NCBI GenBank assembly: GCA_020742515.1
Contig: DYWT01000187.1
Span: 1-40,478, forward strand
Reading direction: 5' to 3'
DNA: 40,478 bases
Origin: Sporosarcina psychrophila
Lineage (GTDB): Bacteria; Bacillota; Bacilli; Bacillales_A; Planococcaceae
Shown: piece by piece, positions 9,225 to 17,187 of the stretch
How the letters are laid out: every line of letters starts with the position of its first letter
How positions within the stretch are numbered: the stretch's first letter is position 1
Notes under the pieces: generated by a model
The model's database searches: none
Told to the model about the DNA's origin: nothing
What the model saw: the letters and a program-made list of their open reading frames with translations, nothing else
Made by a program: the position numbers and the translations under genes

Positions 9225-10007
9225 ATGCACCCACAACAAATCCATGGTTATTTACTACAATTTTTTAAAGAAAACGAGTGCCAAATTTTAAATGATCATG
9301 ACCACTACATCAACGTTCAATTAACGATTGAAATGGATAAGAAGATTATGAACCGACCATTTTATTGGAAGTACTTGGAGAGTACAGATGGTGTGCCGTG
9401 TCCAGCACAACTCACTTTTATCACGGATAAAAATAAGCTTGTTGAAGACATTAAAGGGGAAGTTGTCCATATCGGTTCCCCTCGGCTTAGTCAATTGTTC
9501 CAAGTAACTAAAGAGCTAGGCTCATTTGTCCAGATGTATGAGCGGGTAGTAAATAAACATGAATCGCAAACGATATTAACCCCTTGGTTAGGAGTTAATT
9601 ATAAAGTGTCATATTACAGTGATCAAACGAAAGAAATTCTTTATTCTTTGGGCATTAATTTAATGACAGGCGAACAACTAAATGGGTTTCAGGAATCGTT
9701 AAGCGAAGTTGATTTGGACAGAACCATGCCAGAAAATACATTTAATTTGCCGTATATTATAAAGCCCATTCGAGCCCTAGAGCGATTAGATGCGGTAATT
9801 GAAAATAACATACAGCAAGACGATCACACATGGGCTGAAGAAGCAAAAATGAGATGGGAAAAGGATAAGGAAGTATTAGAACACTTCTATGAAGGGGTAG
9901 AAAATAAACCGGAATGCTACGAGATGGAGAAACAAGCAATGGAAGAACAATACGAGACTAGAATTAAAATCGAAATTGTAAATGGTGGATTATTTTATCT
10001 GAAATGA
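9225..10007 (+). CDS. yqhG: YqhG family protein
   Basis: A 260-residue soluble protein recognised as the YqhG family from its N-terminal half: QIHGYLLQFF, then MNRPFYWKYLE and GVPCPAQLTFI. No catalytic motif is apparent. Residues about 195-250 are rich in charged, coiled-coil-like sequence. In Bacillus it sits beside yqhH, suggesting a shared function, but the biochemical role is unknown. AAAGGAGG precedes the ATG at ideal spacing. The element at 9033-9200 may weaken transcription coupling with yqhH. A perfect hairpin terminator follows. Confidence 0.85.
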   Translation: MHPQQIHGYLLQFFKENECQILNDHDHYINVQLTIEMDKKIMNRPFYWKYLESTDGVPCPAQLTFITDKNKLVEDIKGEVVHIGSPRLSQLFQVTKELGSFVQMYERVVNKHESQTILTPWLGVNYKVSYYSDQTKEILYSLGINLMTGEQLNGFQESLSEVDLDRTMPENTFNLPYIIKPIRALERLDAVIENNIQQDDHTWAEEAKMRWEKDKEVLEHFYEGVENKPECYEMEKQAMEEQYETRIKIEIVNGGLFYLK

Positions 10008-10040
10008 ATTTGTCATATAGGTAAGGCCTATCAAGTGTTA

Positions 10041-10092
10041 GGTGCCAGGTTATAAAACAACGCTGAATTGTTTTATAACCTGGCACCTTTTA
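10041..10092 (+). terminator. Perfect 20-bp inverted-repeat terminator with GGTGCC ends
   Basis: The arms GGTGCCAGGTTATAAAACAA at 10041-10060 and their exact complement at 10068-10087 enclose a 7-base loop and run into TTTTACTA. It resembles the hairpin at 3453 in its GGTRCC ends. A degenerate half-copy (GTTTTATAACTTGGGGCCTTTT) is visible near 11682. It lies between convergent yqhG and pbuE. Confidence 0.75.
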
Positions 10093-10156
10093 CTATGAAG
10101 TAGTTGTCCATAAGTGCCTAGGAATTCCATGGAGGCGGACTTTTTCAGTGGCCTCC

Positions 10157-11341
10157 TTATTTGCAATCGGGTTCGTTTGTTTGGAGGCTCGACGCCGTAC
10201 GCGGTGACATGGAAAGTGAAATGACAGCGCATATAAAGGCGATGACTACAACTGCAGATCCAATCGTTGCCGTGCTGGTAACTGATCCGGTATGCCCCAA
10301 CGCGACACCACCAATTCCTGAACCCAATGCAATTCCAAGCTGTAAAGCGGAGTTATTGAAACTCTGATGGATATCAGATGAAATCGGGTCTGTTTGAATA
10401 ATATAATCCTGTTGAGGAGGGGCAAGGCTCCAACTTAATGCTCCCCAAATCATCATTACAACAATAAATACTGGAAAAGAAAATGTCGAATAAGGCAGTA
10501 CAAATAGGATAACGGCGAATGCACCAAGGATGGTTAAGATGCTTTTCGTAGAACCTATTCGATTCGCAAGTTCTCCCCCGAAAGCTCCGCCACCCACAGC
10601 AGCAATCCCAAAAAGGAAATAACAAATACTGATCCAATACTGACTCAACTGTAAATTTGTTTCTAAAAAAGGTGTGAAATATGCGTAAACAGTGTAATGC
10701 CCGGCTAACATGAACATGGTGGCCAAGTGGGCAAAAATAATTTTTTTATTGCCAAGCGCTTTAATTTGTGCAGAAAGTGGTTGTACTTCTCCCGCTGGAA
10801 TCTTTTCAAGAAATACAGAAATTAGAATGAAGGATCCAATTGAAAGAATGGCAATTCCTAAAAAGACAGCGCGCCATCCAAATGAATCTGTAATGATGAT
10901 TCCTAGAGGAACGCCCAATACGAGGGACGAACTAATGCCCATGTATATGTAGCCCAATGCTTTTGCCCGACGTGGAGCATCTACAATCCTTGCTGTTATG
11001 GTCAGGGAAAGAACAATAACCAAAGCTGCACTCATCGAAGTAATAATCCTCGCGATCATGAGAAATGAAAATGTAGGGCTGAAGTAAGTCATTATATTTC
11101 CGACGAAAAATACGGATAACGTAATCAGATACAGTTTTTTTCGCTCGACTTTTGCGGTAAGTGATAAAAGAACAGGTCCAGCAATTGCATAAACAAGAGC
11201 GAAAACCGTAATAAGCTGCCCCGCGGTTCCAATTGTGACGTCTAAGTCGTCCGCGATAATCGGTAATATCCCTCCCACAATCAATTCAACGAGCCCTACT
11301 GTAATTGTAGATGCCGCAAGTATAAAAACTCTGAAATCCAT
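10157..11341 (-). CDS. pbuE: Purine efflux pump PbuE (MFS, DHA1 family)
   Basis: A 394-residue, 12-helix major facilitator that exports adenine, hypoxanthine and related purines. The N-terminus (AASTITVGLVELIVGGILP) and the ISICYFLFGIAAVGGG and WGALSWSLAPPQQDY segments closely match B. subtilis PbuE (YdhL) as I know it. The identification is strengthened by an adenine-type riboswitch upstream, the same arrangement as in B. subtilis. AGGAGG lies 7 bases before the ATG. Expression is expected to rise with adenine through antitermination. The leader also carries a small palindromic remnant of the repeat family (11353-11388) between the riboswitch terminator and the ribosome binding site. It converges on yqhG. 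Confidence 0.93.
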   Translation of the reverse strand: MDFRVFILAASTITVGLVELIVGGILPIIADDLDVTIGTAGQLITVFALVYAIAGPVLLSLTAKVERKKLYLITLSVFFVGNIMTYFSPTFSFLMIARIITSMSAALVIVLSLTITARIVDAPRRAKALGYIYMGISSSLVLGVPLGIIITDSFGWRAVFLGIAILSIGSFILISVFLEKIPAGEVQPLSAQIKALGNKKIIFAHLATMFMLAGHYTVYAYFTPFLETNLQLSQYWISICYFLFGIAAVGGGAFGGELANRIGSTKSILTILGAFAVILFVLPYSTFSFPVFIVVMMIWGALSWSLAPPQQDYIIQTDPISSDIHQSFNNSALQLGIALGSGIGGVALGHTGSVTSTATIGSAVVVIAFICAVISLSMSPRTASSLQTNEPDCK

Positions 11342-11352
11342 TTTATTTCCTC

Positions 11353-11388
11353 CTATATATGTTGAATGAATGAATTCTTTCGTTCAAC
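11353..11388. repeat. Fused repeat termini in the pbuE leader
   Basis: The sequence TATATATGTTGAATGAATG followed by AATTCTTTCGTTCAAC is a near-palindrome. It looks like the left and right ends of the structured repeat (ATATACATGTTGAAC...GAAT and GATTCTTT...TTCAAC) joined with the interior missing. It lies in the transcribed leader just upstream of the pbuE ribosome binding site. Confidence 0.5.
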
Positions 11389-11448
11389 TTTTCTATTTTT
11401 CCATTCAGGAAAATGCTATCAATGTACCCGTTAATAGATTTTTTTAAA

Positions 11449-11548
11449 TAAAAAAATCCCGATTACAAAGTGAGTAGCACTTTTGTAATCAGGATTTAAC
11501 GGTTCCTGGTAGAGACCCTCAAACCATATTATTGAGGTTATACATATT
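11449..11548 (-). ncRNA. Adenine (purine-class) riboswitch with intrinsic terminator
   Basis: Read on the minus strand the aptamer shows GUAUAACC, P2 CCUCAA/UUGAGG with AUAUGG in the loop, GUCUCUACC, P3 CAGGA/UCCUG with ACCGUUAAA, then GAUUAC. The specificity base corresponding to position 74 (plus-strand 11488) is U, as in adenine-binding members such as B. subtilis pbuE; guanine sensors have C. The terminator arms AAUCCUGAUUACAAA and UUUGUAAUCGGGAUU share the P1 3' strand and end in seven U residues. Ligand binding should therefore block termination and switch pbuE on. P1 looks weak beyond three pairs. Confidence 0.93.
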
Positions 11549-11575
11549 GATTTCCATATGAAATTTTCCATTTTC

Positions 11576-11604
11576 AATTTACCATGCCGTTAAAGGTTTA
11601 TCAA
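11576..11604 (-). promoter_or_regulatory. Predicted sigma-A promoter of pbuE
   Basis: On the minus strand, TTGATA (11604-11599), a 17-base spacer and TAAATT (11581-11576) lie just upstream of the riboswitch, which would place the aptamer near the start of the transcript. This is prediction by pattern only. Confidence 0.5.
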
Positions 11605-11811
11605 GCCCTAATAATAATCAACCAACAACCAAGCCGCTTGTTTTAGTAAATTTGCTCCAGCCTGTAAAGTAATTCTAAACAGTTTTATAACTTGGGGCCT
11701 TTTACCAATAGTTATGATAGAGTAAAATTAATAAGCATTCTGTTTATCAATTTCAGTTGACGAATCACGGAATCTGAAGTTTTAAAATAATACAGGCGCG
11801 GAGGTAATGAA
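11605..11811. other. Divergent intergenic region, no gene seen
   Basis: Between the pbuE promoter and the next plus-strand gene. It contains a degenerate half of the GGTGCC palindrome near 11682-11702 (GTTTTATAACTTGGGGCC). No further feature could be supported. Confidence 0.5.
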
Positions 11812-12552
11812 GTGAAAAAGTGGATTTTGACTTTAGTGCTAATTTTAGCAGTAGGAGCGTATTTTGTCTGGCCCAAAGCACATTTGAAAGAGCCAATAGT
11901 GATGTCTGTCCAATTTGACGAGGCCGCAAAAACGCTGGCAGTCTCCTATATAGTTGAAAAAACCGATAATACATACGTAATGGAAATTGCATACGGTACA
12001 AAAGGTTTTTATCCGCCACGTACGAATGGAAATTGGGATGGTGAAACGGAATATACACAAGTACTGGAAAAGCAAGATGGCTATGAGTTGCGAGAAGATG
12101 CCGTTGAACTGACAGACGATCAACTTGCATATTTTCTATCTCTGAAAGGCCGTGCCGTCTCCGTAGAAATTTCGTTTGAATCCTATTCACCGATTGCGAC
12201 AATACTCGTGCTTTTATTGAAAGATGAGGCGGTTGAGGTAACGAAGAAAAATGAAGAACTCCAATATACATTTACAGCACCCGAAGATGTCATAATTGAT
12301 ACGATTGGCCACTATGATAGCGTCGCGACGATTTCTTTTGAAGATGCTAAGTTGCCATTAGTTTTAACAAAAGGACAATCTACCGACGTTCTCATTAACG
12401 GGACATATAAACTTAGCTCGCACGATGAATTACTGCTTGAAATCATTACGACAAAAGATCAGACATTTACACGACACTTTCCATTAACAGAGCCCATTCC
12501 AAAAGGGTATTTAAAGCAAATCGTGAATGAAGCAAAAGGTAATGTGGAATAG
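11812..12552 (+). CDS. Unrecognised membrane-anchored or exported protein
   Basis: A 246-residue protein with an N-terminal hydrophobic segment at about residues 4-20 (WILTLVLILAVGAYFVW) and no lipobox. The rest looks extracellular and beta-rich, without catalytic motifs that I recognise. Residues near 117-145 include a second hydrophobic stretch, TILVLLL. The GTG start is chosen because GGAGG lies 7 bases upstream. It is the first of three closely spaced plus-strand genes, the others being a TPR protein and an unknown protein, so an operon is likely. Function unknown. Confidence 0.75.
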   Translation: MKKWILTLVLILAVGAYFVWPKAHLKEPIVMSVQFDEAAKTLAVSYIVEKTDNTYVMEIAYGTKGFYPPRTNGNWDGETEYTQVLEKQDGYELREDAVELTDDQLAYFLSLKGRAVSVEISFESYSPIATILVLLLKDEAVEVTKKNEELQYTFTAPEDVIIDTIGHYDSVATISFEDAKLPLVLTKGQSTDVLINGTYKLSSHDELLLEIITTKDQTFTRHFPLTEPIPKGYLKQIVNEAKGNVE

Positions 12553-12621
12553 AGTTAATCTATCCTTTGAAAGAGGTTGCTTACTGAGTACTTTTATATA
12601 GATCTAAGGGGGGCTTTAACA

Positions 12622-13077
12622 TTGGAAAGGTTGCAACAAGCAATTGAAATGCGGCGTGAGGGTGATATAGCCGGGGCTACTGCATTACTGGAAAGTATTG
12701 AAGTGAAAGATAGTCGTATCTATTTTGAGTGTGCGTGGAATTATAGCATTCAAGCACATGCACAGCAGGCAATCGATAATTATAAGCAAGCAATCGAACA
12801 AGGGTTGTCAAAAGAATTATTGAAAAAAGCCTATATGGATCTTGCCTGTAATTATTTTGAACTGCATCAGTATAAGCAAGCTGAACGTATCTTGGATAAA
12901 GGAATTTGTGAATATGGTGATTCAGAAGCTTTCCGCGCGATGTCAACAATTGCACACTATAAGTTAGGAAATCCAAAGCAAGCGATAGTCGATCTTATGC
13001 AGTTATTACTGGATCCGAAGTCGAGCAAAGAAATCGCGAAGTACAGGAAGGAGCTCATGCATTATGTGCAAAGATAG
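12622..13077 (+). CDS. Tetratricopeptide-repeat (TPR) protein
   Basis: A 151-residue helical protein made of TPR-like repeats, for example AWNYSIQAHAQQAIDNYKQAI and YMDLACNYFELHQYKQAERIL. It is expected to act as a protein-protein interaction module in the cytoplasm. TTG at 12622 is the preferred start because AAGGGGGG sits about 8 bases upstream; the same frame is open back to a TTG at 12577 that has a poorer signal. The partner is unknown. It lies between two unknown genes with short gaps, suggesting co-transcription. Confidence 0.75.
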   Translation: MERLQQAIEMRREGDIAGATALLESIEVKDSRIYFECAWNYSIQAHAQQAIDNYKQAIEQGLSKELLKKAYMDLACNYFELHQYKQAERILDKGICEYGDSEAFRAMSTIAHYKLGNPKQAIVDLMQLLLDPKSSKEIAKYRKELMHYVQR

Positions 13078-13086
13078 GGGTGTCGA

Positions 13087-13620
13087 ATGTCGATTATAGA
13101 AAAAGTAAAAGACATTATAACGGGTGTCGGTGTGGGTTATTTTGATACAGGCATAGTTGGCGAGTACGCCCGTTACGATTTATATATGGATGATAAAGAC
13201 AGGGAAGTGCGTAAAAGTGCGTTGATGGCTTTTACGATGATGCTTGGTACATGGCATTCTGGGAGTTGTTTTTCATTTACTCCCCAGCATTTAAGAAAGT
13301 TCGATGGTGCTTTTGACGAGTGGCAGTGGCATGAGTTTCATCATTATATAAAGGCCTTTGTGACACATCAACAGGCTATTCAGCGAGATTTTCCCGTAAT
13401 GTACGCGTTCATTGTATGGTTTTTCATTCATATTGAAGATGAAAGAACGTTGACGTATGAAGAAAGTTTTCCAGAACTGGACACAGCATGGTGTGCGCGT
13501 CTTAGGCAAGAGGTTTTACAGCCGAATGCTGCAATTGAACGACCTTCTATGAAGAGTTTCTTTATAGAAACTGGCATCGAACCCTTTTTCATATCAGATT
13601 TAACAAAAAACAAAGATTAA
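13087..13620 (+). CDS. Unrecognised conserved-looking protein
   Basis: A 177-residue protein rich in aromatic and His/Trp residues, for example EWQWHEFHHYIKAF and YAFIVWFFIHIEDE. No domain is recognised. A single hydrophobic stretch at about 104-114 is short and may be a buried helix rather than a membrane segment. It starts 9 bases after the TPR gene, with GGGGTG as ribosome binding site, so it is probably the last gene of that operon. A metal site is conceivable from the His/Glu pattern but not shown. Confidence 0.7.
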   Translation: MSIIEKVKDIITGVGVGYFDTGIVGEYARYDLYMDDKDREVRKSALMAFTMMLGTWHSGSCFSFTPQHLRKFDGAFDEWQWHEFHHYIKAFVTHQQAIQRDFPVMYAFIVWFFIHIEDERTLTYEESFPELDTAWCARLRQEVLQPNAAIERPSMKSFFIETGIEPFFISDLTKNKD

Positions 13621-13817
13621 TGAAAAGCGATGGTGACAGCACGTGTTCAAATAGTGCTGGGAACCTGGTATCTGATACTAATTTGAAGCAAGTTGTGCAA
13701 GAAACTTTCGTGACTACTTGTCGCACAAGTACTCTATATTTAAGACACTTGTACTATGAAAACGGTGTATGCGCTTTACAAGAGCTTTGGTAGGTCACCG
13801 AAAAATTACTGAAACTA
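13621..13817. other. Intergenic region with short hairpins, no gene seen
   Basis: CAGCAC...GTGCTG (about 13637-13661) and ACTTGT...ACAAGT (about 13717-13731) form short inverted repeats. A chance open frame of about 37 codons has no ribosome binding site. Confidence 0.45.
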
Positions 13818-13837
13818 GGAATTAACTAGACCTCCTA

Positions 13838-13970
13838 CTAATACCGCTTCGACGCTTTGTGGATGCCTCCCTCGATAAGCCGGAAAGGAGAGCACTTGGG
13901 AGGGATTGAACTGCATCCCTCCTTAGTCTTATCGCTCCGGCTATCACGAAGTCGCGCCTTCGCTGGATGG
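13838..13970 (-). repeat. Structured repeat, tandem unit 1
   Basis: The inner stem CGATAAG (13873-13879) pairs with CTTATCG (13928-13934), and the apical stem GGAGGGAT (13899-13906) pairs with ATCCCTCC (13915-13922). The outer motifs CCGCTTCGACGC and GCGCCTTCGC are the family ends read inversely. The apical stem is shared with the distant copy at 5668. Confidence 0.75.
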
Positions 13971-14087
13971 TCTATTTGAGGAAGAGATTTCGTTTTTGGG
14001 GGTGAGATCTACAACCTGGAGTAACATAAATCGATTGAATGTGATCAACGAATGTCTCAATACATGAGGAATGAATTAGAATTCCTG

Positions 14088-14200
14088 CTAATCCCGCTTC
14101 GGCGCTTTGTGGGTGCCTCCCGCGATAAGCCGGAAAGAAGATCACTTTCAGTCTTATCGCTTCGGCTACCACGAAGTCGCGTCTTCGCTGGATGGTCTAT
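14088..14200 (-). repeat. Structured repeat, tandem unit 2
   Basis: GCGATAAG at 14122-14129 pairs perfectly with CTTATCGC at 14153-14160. The GGAGGGAT apical stem of unit 1 is missing, leaving a shorter loop. The flanking motifs match units 1 and 3. Confidence 0.75.
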
Positions 14201-14313
14201 TTGAGAAAGCGCATTTCGTTTTCCGGGATAAGACCTACAACCTGGAGGGCCATAAATCGATCGAACGTGATCAACGAATGTCCCAATATATGAAGAATGA
14301 ATTAGAAATCCAG

Positions 14314-14425
14314 CTAATACCGCTTCGACGCTTTGTGGATGCCTCCCGCGATAAGCCGGAAAGAGAGCACTTTCAGTCTTATCGCTCCGGCTACCACGAA
14401 GACGCGCCTTCGCTGGATGGTCTAT
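14314..14425 (-). repeat. Structured repeat, tandem unit 3
   Basis: GCGATAAG at 14348-14355 pairs perfectly with CTTATCGC at 14378-14385. It is nearly identical to unit 2 in its core. Confidence 0.75.
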
Positions 14426-14530
14426 TTGAGAAAAATCATTTCATTAGCACTGATGAAATCTGCAACTCGGAGTGCGTCTTTCTTGACTCTAATTCTATAC
14501 GTTGAAATATTAAGTCTTGTGTATAAAATG

Positions 14531-14593
14531 AGCGAAAGACATCCCCTAGCGCCGTAGCGGTTCGATGGAGTTCTTTATTTCAATTTATATAGT
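14531..14593 (+). repeat. Structured repeat, right half only
   Basis: ACATCCCCTAGCGCCGTAGCGG followed by TTCTTTATTTCAATTTATATAG is the right half and right terminus of the family. The left half is absent. Confidence 0.65.
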
Positions 14594-14595
14594 AT

Positions 14596-14845
14596 TACTA
14601 GTAATCACATATACTCTCGGCATGTACATCTCAAAATTATCTTTCTTTCGATAATGAACACCCTAGCGCAGGCGCGACAAAGGGGTCGCCGAAGTCGTAA
14701 GACTAGATGCGAAGCGCTAATCCAGGCTTATGGCGAAAGGCATCCCCAAAGCGCCAAGCGTTCTACAAACCACACCTCGAATTACAACTCTCTTATTATT
14801 GAGCGTCACAGCAGATTCAATGGTTTCTTTAATTCATTATATAAA
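14596..14845 (+). repeat. Structured repeat, variant form (sister of 1-194)
   Basis: It aligns with 1-194 over its flank and right part, and retains the central arms (GTCGCCGAAGTCGTAAGACT, GGCTTATGGCG) that the sister lacks. It carries the same roughly 52-base extra segment between AGCGCC (about 14750) and AGCGTC (about 14802). The right terminus is degraded (TTCTTTAATTCATTATATA). Confidence 0.75.
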
Positions 14846-14973
14846 GAAAGAAATATAAGAAATGTTACGGAAAATAAAACAATACTTAAAATCGGAATAC
14901 TATATGATGTTTCTATGGGGTAGACGGCCCTTTACTCATTTTGTACGTGATAACGTTGTTAGGAGGAATCAAA

Positions 14974-15489
14974 TTGTACGATCCAACAATTTTTGAAAAT
15001 TTAAAAGTAGCGTTTGAAAATCAGGTATATGATCTCGATAATTCAGATCGAAAAATAACGATCACAAATCGGATTGATCGAATGGATTTTTCCATTCTTG
15101 CCAGGAATTTTTCTGTTCAATTTACACTAGTCGATCAACCGGATGTAACAGCAGAAATTGTATTGGGGGCATCCGTAGAAGATTTGGCGGGGGAGATATT
15201 GGAGCTGCCTGGAAAGAATTTCGGTTGTTCCTTGTTACTGAGATTTAACAAAAGTGTTCAAAATGTTGCTATACAGTGCAAACAGATTGAGCAAGCACTA
15301 AACACTATTTGGGAAGATGAAATTGAATTAACACAAACACTGAGCTTCGTATTTGAACAAGAAGCATCAAGTTATCTTGACAGTATTGAAGTTAAATTCA
15401 AGTCCAAAATGAATGAAGGGCATATGGATGACATTGCAGACTTTCTTGAACATGTTTTGGAAACGTTGGTAGTATTGAATGAAATATGA
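14974..15489 (+). CDS. Unrecognised conserved-looking protein
   Basis: A 171-residue acidic, soluble protein with no signal peptide or membrane segment. It begins YDPTIFENLKVAFENQVYDL and continues with RIDRMDFSILAR, which looks like a compact alpha/beta fold. The C-terminal 50 residues are mostly helical. I do not recognise the family with confidence. TTG at 14974 is chosen because AGGAGG lies 8 bases upstream; the frame is open further back without a signal. It follows the repeat cluster directly and seems to be transcribed alone. Confidence 0.7.
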   Translation: MYDPTIFENLKVAFENQVYDLDNSDRKITITNRIDRMDFSILARNFSVQFTLVDQPDVTAEIVLGASVEDLAGEILELPGKNFGCSLLLRFNKSVQNVAIQCKQIEQALNTIWEDEIELTQTLSFVFEQEASSYLDSIEVKFKSKMNEGHMDDIADFLEHVLETLVVLNEI

Positions 15490-15717
15490 GCATTACTGAT
15501 AGGGATCTATTACTGGATAGTAATACAAAAGGAATCGGATATCTATATGACCTTATGACCTTTTTTGTATAATTATTTGTGCGTACGACCATTTTGACTT
15601 TGTGTCTTATATGGGATTTTGGGGATGGTTGGAAAATACGCTAAGTAGGTTAGACAGTTATTAGCCATCAATAGGTGATTTTTTAAAAAAACGTATCACG
15701 TGGGAAGGAGGCGGAAT

Positions 15718-17010
15718 ATGAGGAAAAGAGGTTTCACTGAAATAGCGCACTATGTAGATTCAATTGAGGAACAACAAAAGCTCTATAAAAGATCGCTGTT
15801 TGTTGTTGTAATGTCACAAATATTTGGCGGGGCAGGACTTGCAGCAGGGATTACTGTTGGTGCGTTAATTGCTAGGGATATGTTAGGCACTGCAAGCTAT
15901 GCAGGGGTGCCGGCCGCCTTGTTTACGCTTGGTTCAGCGCTTTCTGCGTTCTTAGTTGGCAGGATTTCACAGCGTTTCGGTCGTCGTTACGGGCTTTCAC
16001 TCGGGTTCATCACCGGTGGGATCGGGGCGATGGGTGTCATTCTCGCAACAACAATTGACAATGTGGTGTTATTGTTTATTTCGTTATTCGTCTATGGAGC
16101 AGGTACATCGACGAATTTACAGGCACGTTATGCCGGAACAGATTTAGCCAATGAAAAGCAACGCGCGACAGCCATCAGTATCGCAATGGTTTCTACTACT
16201 ATTGGTGCTGTGGCAGGCCCAAATTTAGTGACACCGATGGGGAACTTCGCATTGACATTGGGGATTCCAGCTCTGGCAGGTCCATTCATATTAGCAGCAG
16301 CTGCGTACCTCGTAGCAGGACTAACGTTATTTCTGTATTTACGTCCTGACCCATTTCTTGTTGCAAAAGCAATTGCTGTAAAGCAGGAAGTGCAAGTTGA
16401 TTCAAACAGTACAGAAGTAAGTAAAAAACTACATTATAAAATAAATCGGATTGGTATTGTTGTCGGTGCGATGGTTCTCGTCTTGTCTCATCTCATCATG
16501 GTAGCAATCATGACGATGACACCAATTCATATGCAAAATCATGGGTCTGGACTGACAGTCGTTGGAATGGTGATTAGTTTGCATATCGCGGCAATGTATT
16601 TGCCATCGCTTGGGACAGGTCTATTAGTCGACAAAGTTGGACGTACAGCTATGGTCATTGCTTCGGGTGTCACTTTATCAGTTGCAGGTTTCATTGCAGC
16701 CTTTGCTCCAGGTGATTCCATGGCCTGGTTAACGATTGCTTTGATATTGCTGGGCCTTGGATGGAATTTTGGCTTAATCAGTGGAACAGCCATCATAATC
16801 GATTCGACTGATATGAAAACACGCGCAAAAACACAAGGTTCTGTTGATGTGTGGGTTGCTTTAGCTGGAACAGCGGGCAGTATACTGTCAGGAATTATTG
16901 TAGCCTACTCCAGTTATGCTGTTTTAGGCTTGCTCGGTATGTATCTATCATTGCTGTTGATACCGCTAATTGTTTGGAAACGTTATAAAGAGAAAAAAGA
17001 ACCGTACTAA
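15718..17010 (+). CDS. Major facilitator superfamily transporter
   Basis: A 430-residue, about 12-helix transporter with a hydrophilic N-terminal stretch of about 28 residues. The loop 2-3 signature appears as GRISQRFGRRYG, and the equivalent in the second half as DKVGRTAMV. A TDLANEKQRATAIS segment is typical of drug or metabolite exporters, but the substrate cannot be assigned. ATG 15718 is preferred because AAGGAGG overlaps the alternative GTG at 15700. It is followed within 180 bases by the ABC-F gene, which has its own putative TATAAT at 17101. Confidence 0.87.
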   Translation: MRKRGFTEIAHYVDSIEEQQKLYKRSLFVVVMSQIFGGAGLAAGITVGALIARDMLGTASYAGVPAALFTLGSALSAFLVGRISQRFGRRYGLSLGFITGGIGAMGVILATTIDNVVLLFISLFVYGAGTSTNLQARYAGTDLANEKQRATAISIAMVSTTIGAVAGPNLVTPMGNFALTLGIPALAGPFILAAAAYLVAGLTLFLYLRPDPFLVAKAIAVKQEVQVDSNSTEVSKKLHYKINRIGIVVGAMVLVLSHLIMVAIMTMTPIHMQNHGSGLTVVGMVISLHIAAMYLPSLGTGLLVDKVGRTAMVIASGVTLSVAGFIAAFAPGDSMAWLTIALILLGLGWNFGLISGTAIIIDSTDMKTRAKTQGSVDVWVALAGTAGSILSGIIVAYSSYAVLGLLGMYLSLLLIPLIVWKRYKEKKEPY

Positions 17011-17187
17011 ATTCAGTGGAGATAAAATTCGGGTACCTGGCATGTGAAATAATCAAATACTTCGTAGCTTAAAATCCTATCTTCATCCGCGAAATCCCTA
17101 TATAATGGAGAAGATTCGGCAATTCTCAGTTGAAGATAGAACTGGACAAGTAGAACCATTCTTAATGAAGGAAAAGGTGTAAAACAT

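Larger units (their letters stand above)
13818..14490 (-). repeat. Three tandem units of repeat plus coding-like spacer
   Basis: Units start near 13818, 14067 and 14293, with spacings of about 250 and 226 bases at the shared CCGCTTC motif (13844, 14094, 14320). Each unit has a minus-oriented structured repeat followed by about 100 bases that are also conserved between units, from TGGATGGTCTATTTGAG to CAACGAATGTC(T/C)CAATA. The third unit loses similarity after about 14470. The arrangement indicates local tandem duplication of the element together with its flank. Confidence 0.8.

Noticed and set aside
10161..10367. Plus-strand open frame opposite the pbuE 3' end
   Set aside because: It is antisense to a strongly supported gene, and its composition reflects the membrane-protein codons on the other strand.
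13818..14490. Tandem repeats as a CRISPR array
   Set aside because: Units are about 230-250 bases and the spacers are themselves conserved; there is no short direct repeat with unique spacers and no cas gene.
14107..14505. 132-codon open frame across the tandem repeats as a gene
   Set aside because: It runs through two copies of the hairpin element, has no ribosome binding site, and its periodic protein sequence simply reflects the DNA repeats.
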